From Actinoallomurus soli (lineage in GTDB: Bacteria > Actinomycetota > Actinomycetes > Streptosporangiales > Streptosporangiaceae), in NCBI RefSeq assembly GCF_024055715.1, contig NZ_JAMXMV010000011.1:1-64000 (forward strand): a stretch of DNA of 64,000 nucleotides. Reading direction: 5' to 3'. The position numbers and the translations under genes were made by a program. This document shows positions 51,512-59,518 of the stretch, in pieces (position 1 is the first letter of the stretch; each line of letters opens with the position of its first letter). The notes under the pieces were generated by a model, which saw only the letters and a program-made list of their open reading frames with translations, was not told the DNA's origin and made no database searches.

Positions 51512-53422
51512 TCAGGAGTCGTCGCCGTCCGCGGTCTCCCGCTCCCCGGTCAGGGTGACGAGCAGGTCGTTGAGGCGGGCGGCGAATTCGGCCGGTTCGT
51601 CGACGCGGGCGCCGAGGGTGAGGACGGACTGGCCGTAGAGGACGTGCGCCCAGTCGGCGAGGCGCTCGTCGGGTTCGGCGTCGAGCCGACGGATGAGCGG
51701 GTGCTCGGGGTTGATCTCCAGGATGGGCTCGCTCGGCATTCCCGAGCCCTGCATCCGGCGGATGAGGTTCATCTCGAGGTCCGGCTCGCCCGCGACGATG
51801 CAGGCCGGCGACGTGGTGAGGCGGTTGGTGGTCCGGACGTCCCGTACGCGGTCGCCGAGGGCCTTCTTGAGGCGCTCCACCAGGGCGGCGAACTGCGTGC
51901 CGGCCTTCTCGTTCGCCTCCTTCTCGGCGGCGTCCTCCAGCGCGCCGAGGTCGGCCGCGCCCTGCGCGACGGACTGCAGGCGCCTGCCGTCGAAGTCGGG
52001 CAGGCTCGTCACCACCCAGTTGTCGACGGGGTCGCTCAGCAGCAGCACCTCGATGCCCTTCTCACGGAAGATCTCCAGGTGCGGGCTGGACTTGGCGGCG
52101 GCGAGCGTGGGGGCGACCAGGTAGTAGATCTTCTCCTGGCCCTCCTTCATGCGGGCCGCGTAGTCGGCGAGCGAGGTGTCCGGCGTGTCGGTGCTCGACG
52201 TGGTCGTGGTGAAGCGCAGCAGGCGGGCGATGTCGTCCCGGTTGGAGTAGTCCTCGGCGATCCCCTCCTTGAGGACGGCGCCGAACTCGCCCCAGAAGGT
52301 GGCGTACTTGTCCGGTTCCTTCTCGGCCAGGTCCTTCAGCAGCTTCAGCACCCGCTTGACCGCGCTGGACCGGATCGAGTCGACGACGCGGCTGCTCTGC
52401 AGGATCTCCCGCGAGACGTTCAGCGGCAGGTCGCTGGAGTCGATCACCCCGCGGACGAAGCGCAGGTAGTTCGGCATGAGCTGCCCGGTGTCGTCCATGA
52501 TGAAGACCCGCTGGACGTGCAGCTTCACGCCGTGACGTGACTCGGGCATCCACAGGTCGAACGGCGCGTGGGCCGGAACGAACAGCAGCAGCGTGTACTC
52601 GTAGGTCCCCTCCATCTTGGCGTGCAGATGGGCGAGGGGGTCGGCGTAGTCGTGCGCGACGTGCTTGTAGAACTCGGTGTACTCCTGCTCGCTGATCTCG
52701 CTCTTCGGGCGCGCCCACAGCGCGGACGCCCGGTTGACGACCGTCTCGGCCGGAGCGTCGCTGGACCCGGCGTCCTCGTCCGGCATGAGGATCGGCAGGC
52801 TGATGTGGTCGGAGTACTTGCGGATGATCGTACGCAGCCGGTGGTCGCCCAGGAGCTCGTCCTCACCCTCGCGGAGGTGCAGCACGATCTCGGTGCCCCG
52901 TGCGGGGTGCTCGATCGTCTCCAGGGTGTACTCACCGCGACCGTCGGACTCCCAGCGGACGCCTTCCGCCGCGGGCAGGCCGGCCCGGCGCGTCGTCAGC
53001 GTCACCCGGTCGGCGACGATGAACGCCGAGTAGAAACCGACGCCGAACTGCCCGATGAGCGTCGCGTCCTTCCGCTGGTCGCCGGTGAGGGCCTGGAGGA
53101 ATTCGCGGGTGCCGGACTTGGCGATGGTGCCGATGTTGTCCATCACCTCCTGCCGGCTCATTCCGATGCCGTTGTCGGAAATGGTGATCGTGCGGGCGTC
53201 CTTGTCGTAGGAGACCCGGATCTGCAGCGCCTCGTCGGACTCATCGAGCCCGGGGTCGGTGAGCCTCGCGAACCGCAGGCGGTCGATGGCGTCCGAGGCG
53301 TTGGAGATCAGCTCCCGCAGGAAGATCTCCTTGTTGCTGTAAAGCGAGTGAATCATCAGGTCGAGAAGCTGGACGACCTCGGCCTGGAAACCGAACCTCT
53401 CTTGTTGCGTCGATGTGCTCAT
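51512..53422 (-). CDS. htpG: Molecular chaperone HtpG (Hsp90)
   Basis: 636-aa bacterial Hsp90. ATPase domain motifs: KEIFLRELISNASDAIDRLR (catalytic Glu, Asn), ITISDNGIGMSRQEV, GTIAKSGT and IGQFGVGFYSAFIVAD. Middle domain: VQRVFIMDDTGQLMPNYLRF and GVIDSSDLPLNVSREILQ (catalytic Arg region). The C-terminal dimerisation domain ends near the stop. AAGGAGAAG lies upstream of the ATG. I do not see a CIRCE or HspR (HAIR) element before it, so heat-shock control is not evident from the sequence. Confidence 0.97.
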   Translation of the reverse strand: MSTSTQQERFGFQAEVVQLLDLMIHSLYSNKEIFLRELISNASDAIDRLRFARLTDPGLDESDEALQIRVSYDKDARTITISDNGIGMSRQEVMDNIGTIAKSGTREFLQALTGDQRKDATLIGQFGVGFYSAFIVADRVTLTTRRAGLPAAEGVRWESDGRGEYTLETIEHPARGTEIVLHLREGEDELLGDHRLRTIIRKYSDHISLPILMPDEDAGSSDAPAETVVNRASALWARPKSEISEQEYTEFYKHVAHDYADPLAHLHAKMEGTYEYTLLLFVPAHAPFDLWMPESRHGVKLHVQRVFIMDDTGQLMPNYLRFVRGVIDSSDLPLNVSREILQSSRVVDSIRSSAVKRVLKLLKDLAEKEPDKYATFWGEFGAVLKEGIAEDYSNRDDIARLLRFTTTTSSTDTPDTSLADYAARMKEGQEKIYYLVAPTLAAAKSSPHLEIFREKGIEVLLLSDPVDNWVVTSLPDFDGRRLQSVAQGAADLGALEDAAEKEANEKAGTQFAALVERLKKALGDRVRDVRTTNRLTTSPACIVAGEPDLEMNLIRRMQGSGMPSEPILEINPEHPLIRRLDAEPDERLADWAHVLYGQSVLTLGARVDEPAEFAARLNDLLVTLTGERETADGDDS

Positions 53423-53613
53423 CGGACGAACACTTCTCCTTGCGATCGTCGCTTTCCGGCATTCCTCCGTCGGCCGGTTCCGGCCCCGGATCGGCCAAAG
53501 CGTACCGAGAGTTCTCCTCTCGGGCGGCCCGTGACGGGCACGCGCCGTGCCGGCGCCACGCCGGGGGAACGCCCGGCGTGGCGCAGGTGACGTACGGGTC
53601 CGGGGCGGTCTTG

Positions 53614-54789
53614 TCACGCTTCGGGCGGCACGGGCCGTGCCGCCCGCAGGAGCGGCAGGGCGAGGATCAGCGCGATGGCGATCAGGAGGCCGCTGACCCA
53701 GACGGGACCGAGGTTCCCCCGGCCCGGGCCGAGGGTGGTCGCCGCGAGGACGGGGCCTCCCGCGGCGCCGATGTTGATGGCCGCCGTCGCGTACGAACCG
53801 CCCATGGTGGGGGCGCCGGCCGCCTCGTAGAGCACCCTGGTGATCAGGGTGCCGCCCAGCGCGAACGAGAGCGCGCCCTGTGCGAACACGAGGACGAGCA
53901 GCGCGGCCGGCCGGGCGGCCAGCGTCGCCAGCGCGATCCAGCCGAGCGACGACAGCGGGCCGCCGACGGCGATGACCAGGCCGGGACGCCGGTCCGACAG
54001 GCGCCCCGCGACGGTGACACCGAGGAAGGAGCCGAGGCCGAAGAGCCCCAGGACGGCCGGGACCCACGGCTCACCCAGCCCGGCGGTGCCGGTCACGACC
54101 GGGGCCAGGAAGGTGAAGGTGCCGAAGGTGGCGCCGTTGACCAGTGCTCCGAGCGCCATCACCAGGATGAGCCGGGGCTTGGCGAGCCGGCCGAACTCGG
54201 CCCGGAGTGCCGGGCCGGCCGGACCGTACGGCGCGGCCTTGACCGCACGCTCCGGGATGTCCTTGAGGACGCCGAAGGCCGCGGGAAGGCAGAGCAGGGC
54301 GATCGCCCAGAAGGTCGCCCGCCAGCCGAGCAGTGTGCCGAGCACCGCGCCGCCGGGAACTCCGACGATGGTGGCCACCGTCGTGCCCGCCAGCAGCACC
54401 GCCAGCGCGCGTCCCTTCTGGTCGGCCGCCACCAGCGCGGCCGCGGTCGTCAGAGCCACGGCCAGGAACCCCGCGTTCGCCAGGGCGGCGACCGCGCGGG
54501 CGACGAGCAGAACGGCGAAGCTCGTCGTGAGAGCGCTCACGGCGTGGGTCGCCGCGAACACCAGCACGAACGCGAGCAGGCTGCTCCGGGGCGGCCACCG
54601 GCGTGCGAGCGCGGCCATCAGCGGAGCGCCGACGACCATCCCGGCCGCGAAGGCCGACGTCAGCAGCCCGGCGGCGCCGACCGGTACGTCGAGGCTCGAG
54701 GCGATGTCCGGCAGCAGACCGGCGAGCATGAACTCCGAGGTTCCCATGGCGAAGACCGCCACGGCGAGCAGGTAGAGCGCGAGAGGCAC
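53614..54789 (-). CDS. Cml-like MFS efflux pump (chloramphenicol-type resistance), attenuator-controlled
   Basis: 391-aa 12-helix DHA1 exporter. It resembles the actinomycete Cml/Cmx chloramphenicol exporters: LYLLAVAVFAMGTSEFMLAG, AAGLLTSAFAAGMVVGAPLM, and VGVPGGAVLGTLLGWRATFW. It starts with GTG at 54789 (LPLALYLL follows). Its GGAG ribosome-binding site lies inside the descending arm of an 11-bp hairpin (54795-54855), and a 21-codon leader peptide precedes that hairpin. Induction by ribosome-targeting drugs is therefore likely. The substrate is inferred from family resemblance only. Confidence 0.88.
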   Translation of the reverse strand: MPLALYLLAVAVFAMGTSEFMLAGLLPDIASSLDVPVGAAGLLTSAFAAGMVVGAPLMAALARRWPPRSSLLAFVLVFAATHAVSALTTSFAVLLVARAVAALANAGFLAVALTTAAALVAADQKGRALAVLLAGTTVATIVGVPGGAVLGTLLGWRATFWAIALLCLPAAFGVLKDIPERAVKAAPYGPAGPALRAEFGRLAKPRLILVMALGALVNGATFGTFTFLAPVVTGTAGLGEPWVPAVLGLFGLGSFLGVTVAGRLSDRRPGLVIAVGGPLSSLGWIALATLAARPAALLVLVFAQGALSFALGGTLITRVLYEAAGAPTMGGSYATAAINIGAAGGPVLAATTLGPGRGNLGPVWVSGLLIAIALILALPLLRAARPVPPEA

Positions 54790-54794
54790 CGAGG

Positions 54795-54855
54795 ACTCCG
54801 GGGTGAGGGAGAACGAGAAGGAGACGTCTCGTCACCGCGGCCAGCACCCCGGAGT
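54795..54855 (-). promoter_or_regulatory. RBS-sequestering hairpin of the efflux gene attenuator
   Basis: Minus-strand transcript pairs ACTCCGGGGTG (54855-54845) with CACCCCGGAGT (54805-54795), a perfect 11-bp stem that contains the GGAG ribosome-binding site of the GTG start 5 bases further. Folding would block translation until an upstream event opens it. Confidence 0.75.
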
Positions 54856-54904
54856 GCGCGCGCCGGCCCCGAGCAGCGAAGGCTGCCGGGGGCGGACCAA
54901 GGGT

Positions 54905-54970
54905 TCAGTGGTTCAGGGGGCTGACGGCGTGACCGAAAGCCCCCACCTTGGACGCCTCAGGGCTCGACAT
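54905..54970 (-). CDS. 21-residue leader peptide of the efflux gene
   Basis: ATG at 54970 to TGA at 54905: MSSPEASKVGAF followed by GHAVSPLNH. TACTGT lies 7 bases before the ATG, suggesting a leaderless transcript starting at the leader. Within the ORF a 7-bp hairpin (GGGGGCT/AGCCCCC, 54916-54944) may be antiterminator-like. Drug-stalled ribosomes in the leader could free the ribosome-binding site of the efflux gene. Too short for normal gene finding. Confidence 0.6.
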   Translation of the reverse strand: MSSPEASKVGAFGHAVSPLNH

Positions 54971-55098
54971 GACCCGCACAGTACACAACCGCTCCACTCG
55001 CCGTACGACGGGTCCGCCCGCGGCCTCGGCGCCGGCCCGTGTCCCCGGCCGGACGGAGGTTTCCGCTCGGACCCGTCCATGCGATGGACAAGAGCTGT

Positions 55099-55113
55099 CG
55101 AAAGACACTTTCG
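55099..55113 (-). terminator. Possible short terminator after glycosyltransferase gene
   Basis: CGAAAG-ACA-CTTTCG forms a 6-bp stem 30 bp beyond the glycosyltransferase stop on the minus strand. It is a weak structure but well placed. Confidence 0.3.
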
Positions 55114-55143
55114 AAAGCGACGGAGCCGGCGAAGCTCTCGGAG

Positions 55144-56256
55144 TTACCCGACGCGCTTCAGCAGGAGCCCGAGCACGTCGTCGGGCGAATTCATCCCAGC
55201 GATCTCCTCGGCCACCGTCGCGGCGCCGTCGGCCACCGCCGGGTCGGCGAGTACCTGCGCGACCGCGTCACCGACCTGGTCCGCGGCATCAATGACCACG
55301 GCCGCGCGCGCCTCGGCGGCCCGCGCGGCGTTGAGGGGCTTGTCCAGGCCCATCGGGAACAGGACCATCGGCCGGGCAGCGCTCAGCGCGGACAGCACAC
55401 TGCCCGCACCCGCGGAGGACACCACCACGTCGACTCCCTCCAGCAACTGCTTCATCGGGACGAAGCCGGCCAGGTGCACCCGCGTGGAGTCGACCTTCCG
55501 GTCCGCGAGGTCCGTCGCGGAGTGCGGGGCGACGATGACGTTGACGTCCAACGGGGCCAGCGAATCCAGGATCGCCCCTAGGGTGGAGGGATCATCGACG
55601 ACCGTACCCAGGGTCACCAAGATCAATGGGCGGTCCTCCCGGCCGTCGAACCGCGGCCGGGACCACGTGCTGCTCTCGTCGGAGTGCGGCTCCGGCCGGA
55701 TGGTCATCCGCTCGGCGGGCAGCGCGTAGCCGTCCCCGAGCAGGCTGTCGGGCCACGGGTCGACGTAGGCGACGGGCGCCGTCGGGGTCACCCCGTACTG
55801 AGCGAAGCGAGCGGCGGCGGCCTGGTCGAGCGCAGCGGCCAGCTGAGAGTCCAGCGGGAGGGCCGCCCCGTGTGCCGCCCAGGGAACGCCGAGCGCAGCG
55901 GCGGCGAGCGGGCCGAGGTAGTCGATCATGTCGGCGACGATGAGGTCGGGGGCGAAGTCGCCGGCGGCGGCGAGCGCGGCCTCCGCACCCAGGCTCACCC
56001 GGGACTCGACGAAGAATTCGACCGGCCCGGCCGCCATGTCCTGCATCGCATCGACCGCCGTACGGCGGGTGACGTCCTCGAAGGTCTCCGGGATGCTCGG
56101 GCCGGCGGGGAGCAAGGGCATTCCAGCGGCGAAAGAGGCCATGGACGGATGGCTGAGCAACGCGACCTCATGACCGGCACTGCGAGCCGCAGCAGCCAGC
56201 GGCAACATCGGCAGCAGGTGCCCAAGGGCAGGCGTGCTGGAGAAGAGAAGACGCAT
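55144..56256 (-). CDS. GT1-family (macrolide-type) glycosyltransferase
   Basis: 370-aa GT-B fold enzyme. N-terminal acceptor domain LLFSSTPALGHLLPMLPLAA (His of GHxxP is the base). C-terminal UDP-sugar domain with LVTLGTVVDDPSTLGAIL, HLAGFVPMKQLLEGVDVVVS, SAGAGSVLSALSAARPMVLF and DKPLNAARAA. The C-terminal domain lacks the fully conserved HGG(x)NT of OleD-type enzymes (here SSAGAGS), so the donor may differ. GAGGAG lies upstream of 56256. It is divergent from a broken TetR gene, whose operator lies in the intergenic space. Confidence 0.88.
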   Translation of the reverse strand: MRLLFSSTPALGHLLPMLPLAAAARSAGHEVALLSHPSMASFAAGMPLLPAGPSIPETFEDVTRRTAVDAMQDMAAGPVEFFVESRVSLGAEAALAAAGDFAPDLIVADMIDYLGPLAAAALGVPWAAHGAALPLDSQLAAALDQAAAARFAQYGVTPTAPVAYVDPWPDSLLGDGYALPAERMTIRPEPHSDESSTWSRPRFDGREDRPLILVTLGTVVDDPSTLGAILDSLAPLDVNVIVAPHSATDLADRKVDSTRVHLAGFVPMKQLLEGVDVVVSSAGAGSVLSALSAARPMVLFPMGLDKPLNAARAAEARAAVVIDAADQVGDAVAQVLADPAVADGAATVAEEIAGMNSPDDVLGLLLKRVG

Positions 56257-56429
56257 GGAACTCCTCAAAACTATGACGGCCGGACCGAGTCATCGGCCGC
56301 TCGTGACGGATGCAGAACGTCGGTGGGCGCGCGCCCCCTGCGGGGGCCGGCCCGCCGGGCCGAGGTGCTCGTCTCAGCCGTGTCGGCCCGCGACGTCGGT
56401 CTTCATCGTGAACGGCGATACGTTAACAA

Positions 56430-56451
56430 AAAGCGAACGGTGGTTCACTTT
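56430..56451. promoter_or_regulatory. TetR operator-like palindrome
   Basis: AAAGCGAAC-GGTG-GTTCACTTT: 9-bp arms with one mismatch, 8 bp before the start of the broken tetR gene and 174 bp before the divergent glycosyltransferase start. The site looks intact although the regulator is not. Confidence 0.65.
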
Positions 56452-56458
56452 GCCGGAG

Positions 56459-56608
56459 ATGACAGCGGCTTACCTCAACGCCCGGAGCCAGGAGATCCTC
56501 ACGGCAGCCCTCGCGCTGTTCGCCGAGAAGGGATTCGAACACACCTCGATGGCGGACATCGCCGCCGCGGCAGGAACATCGATCGGGGCGGTGTAGCGCT
56601 ACTTCGGG
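56459..56608 (+). pseudogene. TetR regulator gene with nonsense mutation
   Basis: The frame starts MTAAYLNARSQEILTAALAL and continues FAEKGFEHTSMADIAAAAGT SIGAV, a complete TetR helix-turn-helix, and then TAG (56594-56596) where relatives have Tyr (GAVYRYFGSK). RYFG follows in frame, after which the reading diverges and runs into the SolA gene end. The ligand domain is absent. A one-base TAC/TAT to TAG change plus downstream deletion explains it. Confidence 0.8.
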
Positions 56609-56655
56609 ATGGGCTTCTTTCGATCTTCGTGCGGCGAAGGCGCCGGCGGCCGTGC

Positions 56656-57723
56656 TCAGCGCAGGGCGAACCGGTCGATCGGGGGGCGGCCGTCGACCAG
56701 GTCGGCGGCGAGTTCGCCGATCAGCGGGGTGAACTTCGCGCCGTGCCCGGAGCAGGCGGAGCAGACCACGAACGGCCCCCGGCGGTCCAGCACGAAGTCC
56801 TCGTCGGGTGTCGCGGTGTAGAGGCAGGTCACCTCCGAGCGCGGCTCCGGGTCCACGCCCGGCAGCCAGGTCCGGGCGTACTCGACGGCGCTCTCGCGGG
56901 CGGCCGGGTCGACGACGAAGTCCCGGTCGTCCGCGGTCGTCACCGTGCCGCCCACATGCGCGCCGAACTTCAGGGACGGGCCCTCCGGCAGCGCGTACAC
57001 GTCGAGGGTCGTCTCGCCGTGCACGATGGTCGGCCACGGGCCGGGATCCCTCGTGTCGAAGAAGAAGACCTGCTGCTGGGTGACTGTCAGCGGCGGCAGG
57101 GGGACCAGGCCGTCGAGCAGCGGCGCGGTCCAGCCGCCCGCCGCGACGACGACCGTGCGGGCGTGCCAGGTCTCCTGGTCGGTGCGCAGGAGGACGCCGG
57201 TGGAGTCCGGCTCCAGGGCCCGGACGGGCGTGTCGTACGCGACGTGCGCGCCGGCCTCGGCGGCGAGCCGGACCAGGGCGGCCATCGACGCCTCCGGATC
57301 GAGGACGCCGCCCTCCGGGTCGAACACGACCGGGCCCGTGAAGCGGATGCCGGGCCAGCGGCGGGCCGCCTCGGCGGGGTCGAGCAGTTCGGCGGCGACG
57401 CCATGGTCGCGCAGGAGGGCGGCCATGCGCGCGGGCTCCCGGCCGGGCCCGTGGTCGACGCCGCCGGTACGGGTCAGCAGCGGCTCCCCCGCCGACTCGC
57501 TCAGCTCCTCCCAGAGCCGCCCGGCCCGGCCGGTCAGTTCGACGTACAGCGGGTCCAGGTAGGCGCGGCGGAAGATCCGGGCGTGGCCGTGCGAACTGCC
57601 GCGCCGGTGGCCCGGCCCGTACGCCTCGAAGGCGGCCACGCTCCGGCCCCGCCGGCTCAGCGCCCACGCGGTGGCCGATCCGGCCAGTCCGAGTCCCACG
57701 ATCGCTACGTCGATGTCGTTCAT
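56656..57723 (-). CDS. SolA/MSOX-like FAD-dependent amine oxidase
   Basis: 355-aa flavoenzyme of the monomeric sarcosine oxidase/N-methyltryptophan oxidase family. FAD Rossmann motif VAIVGLGLAGSATAWALSRR; Cys300 in TCLYTATPDEDF, where covalent flavin is attached in the family; C-terminal CSACSGHGAKFTPLIGELAA. It oxidises a secondary or N-methyl amine, producing hydrogen peroxide. The specific amine is unknown. Its end approaches the broken tetR gene convergently. Confidence 0.93.
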   Translation of the reverse strand: MNDIDVAIVGLGLAGSATAWALSRRGRSVAAFEAYGPGHRRGSSHGHARIFRRAYLDPLYVELTGRAGRLWEELSESAGEPLLTRTGGVDHGPGREPARMAALLRDHGVAAELLDPAEAARRWPGIRFTGPVVFDPEGGVLDPEASMAALVRLAAEAGAHVAYDTPVRALEPDSTGVLLRTDQETWHARTVVVAAGGWTAPLLDGLVPLPPLTVTQQQVFFFDTRDPGPWPTIVHGETTLDVYALPEGPSLKFGAHVGGTVTTADDRDFVVDPAARESAVEYARTWLPGVDPEPRSEVTCLYTATPDEDFVLDRRGPFVVCSACSGHGAKFTPLIGELAADLVDGRPPIDRFALR

Positions 57724-57856
57724 GCCCTGAATAATGCCTGGTTAGAGAGGTACGTTAGGATAATTGCAGAATACAGATAAACCGTGGGAGGACTCCGGTG
57801 ACCCAGCCCCGCCCCACCGCGACCCCTGTCGCGGGCACCGGCCGAACGGCGCGCCG

Positions 57857-58390
57857 ATGAGCACACCGGCCTTCGCCGCGCACGGCTGTCCCCTCCTCGA
57901 CGACGCGACCCTGGGCGCGCTCCTCGCCGGCGCGGCCGCCCGGCGCGCCGCGCCCGTACGGCTGGTCGGCCCGGGCCTGCACGACCTGGCCGCCCGGCTG
58001 ATCGCCGACGGCGTGCCGGTCGAGGCGTCCGTGCCGCATCGGCGCGACGTTCGCGCACTGCGGCGTGCGGTACGGCGGGCGGGCGGGAACGTCCCGCCGG
58101 TCGACGTCGGCCAGGTCGACATCGACCTGCCCCTCCCCGCCGCGAGCGCGCCCGTGATGGTCTGCCGCCTCGACCCGAAGACCTTCGCGTTCCCCCGGCA
58201 CACCGTCCGCGAACTGGGCCGGGCCTTGGCCCCCGGCGGCGTGGTCGTCGTCCTCCCCGGCGAACGGTCGTCCTGGCCGGCCGGCCTCGTCGACGCGTGG
58301 GCGGCGTCGGCCGGCCTCGCGCCGCCCGACCAGCGCGAGACGGGCGGCGCGCTGCCCTTCGCCGGCGCCGTCTACCAGGCACACGACTGA
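57857..58390 (+). CDS. Methyltransferase-like protein of unknown function
   Basis: 177 aa (ATG at 57857; the frame open upstream is not homologous to anything I recognise). Residues 95-140 (VMVCRLDPKTFAFPRHTVRE, then LGRALAPGGVVVVLPGE) resemble the motif II/III half of class I methyltransferases, but the SAM-binding GxGxG motif is not present. It may be a shortened methyltransferase or a different Rossmann protein. It stands alone between SolA (minus) and GNAT (minus). Confidence 0.5.
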   Translation: MSTPAFAAHGCPLLDDATLGALLAGAAARRAAPVRLVGPGLHDLAARLIADGVPVEASVPHRRDVRALRRAVRRAGGNVPPVDVGQVDIDLPLPAASAPVMVCRLDPKTFAFPRHTVRELGRALAPGGVVVVLPGERSSWPAGLVDAWAASAGLAPPDQRETGGALPFAGAVYQAHD

Positions 58391-58446
58391 CCGACGCGCA
58401 TTCGACCGGCGTGCGGCCTCCGGCCTGGAGGCCGCACCCACCGTTC

Positions 58447-58938
58447 TCAGACGGGCGCGAACCCCATCGACTCGTACAGCCTGCGGGCGTGCGCGTTGTC
58501 CTCGGTCACCGCGAGGGAGAGCCGGTCGTACCCGAGCCCCGCCAGCGCCCCCATCGCCGCGCGGATGAGCCGGCGGGCCAGACCGCGGCCGGTGTGCGAC
58601 GAGGCGGTGAACACGAACGCCAGCAGCGGCGTGCCCTGCCACACCGTCACCAGGGCGGCCGCGACGAGGCGGCCGTCCTCCTCGGCGACGAAGGACGCCT
58701 CCGGCACGAACGGGCCGTACTTCCCGTCGAATGTCAGCCGGACCTCCTCGGTGGCCGACGCGACGCCGTCGCCGGCGTCCCGCTCGTCGGGGGTACCGCG
58801 GTAGGCGTCCCACATGAGCGCGCCGAGGAGCGGCAGGTCCGCCCGGGCCGGCGTGCGGAAGGACGCGTCGACCGGCGCCGGCGGCCAGGACAGCATCGCG
58901 TCGAGCCGGTACCGCCGGGGCTCGGCCGGAGTCCGCAT
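58447..58938 (-). CDS. GNAT-family acetyltransferase
   Basis: 163 aa. Acetyl-CoA binding motif A is TGRGLARRLIRAAMGAL (Q/RxxGxG/A form), with motif B DNAHARRLYESMGFAPV at the C-terminus. The ATG at 58938 has TAGTCT about 11 bases upstream and no Shine-Dalgarno motif, suggesting a leaderless transcript. The acceptor is unknown. Confidence 0.88.
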   Translation of the reverse strand: MRTPAEPRRYRLDAMLSWPPAPVDASFRTPARADLPLLGALMWDAYRGTPDERDAGDGVASATEEVRLTFDGKYGPFVPEASFVAEEDGRLVAAALVTVWQGTPLLAFVFTASSHTGRGLARRLIRAAMGALAGLGYDRLSLAVTEDNAHARRLYESMGFAPV

Positions 58939-58951
58939 CACATCGGCGAGA

Positions 58952-59518
58952 CTAGACCGCAGGGCGGACCGGCATCCGCAGGATCGTGCGCATCTTCTCC
59001 GGATCGGTCTCACGGACGTCGGACAGGTACACCTCGTGGTGCAGGCCGTTCGGCACCAGCTCCTTCTCCTTCAGGTAGGCGTCCATCAGCGCGAGCGTGC
59101 GCGGCTCGTCGGCGTACGCTCCCCGGTGCAGCACCTGGACGCAGCGTCCCTCGGTGTAGGTGACCAGTTGGACCCTCGGGGCGGCCGGGTGCGGCGCGGC
59201 CTGGCGCGCCTCGTCGTACCAGGCGTCCTCCACGGTGTCCGGCAGCCGGAGGAACAGGTGCCAGTGCCACTCCTCGCGCGGCACGTCGAACGGCGACCGT
59301 TCGTCCTCGACCCACCACCGGCCTTCGAGCGGCGGCAGGTCGAACGCCCGGCCGTTCCGGGCCGCCGCGCCGCACAGGCTCCCCGCGACCGCGTAGAGCG
59401 CTCCGGCGCACGTGTTGTACGCGGCGCCGCCCGGCTCCCCCTGTCCGGAGACGGACGGTCCGCGGGCGGGGCCGAACTCGACGAGCTCGGGCTCGTCGAC
59501 GGCGACATAGGGGTTCAT
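58952..59518 (-). CDS. GyrI-like small-molecule-binding domain protein
   Basis: 188-aa stand-alone GyrI-like/SOUL-type domain: WHWHLFLRLPDTVEDAWYDE, VQLVTYTEGRCVQVLHRGAY, ALMDAYLKEKELVPNGLHHE and VYLSDVRETDPEKMRTILRM. The family binds drugs or heme-like ligands and, when fused to MerR or AraC, acts as sensor. Here its ATG overlaps the MerR stop (ATGA), so it is co-expressed with a MerR protein that already has a similar domain. Confidence 0.82.
   Translation of the reverse strand: MNPYVAVDEPELVEFGPARGPSVSGQGEPGGAAYNTCAGALYAVAGSLCGAAARNGRAFDLPPLEGRWWVEDERSPFDVPREEWHWHLFLRLPDTVEDAWYDEARQAAPHPAAPRVQLVTYTEGRCVQVLHRGAYADEPRTLALMDAYLKEKELVPNGLHHEVYLSDVRETDPEKMRTILRMPVRPAV

Noticed and set aside
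53422-53560. CIRCE or HspR (HAIR) heat-shock operator before htpG
   Set aside because: Neither TTAGCACTC-9 nt-GAGTGCTAA nor CTTGAGT-7 nt-ACTCAAG is present.
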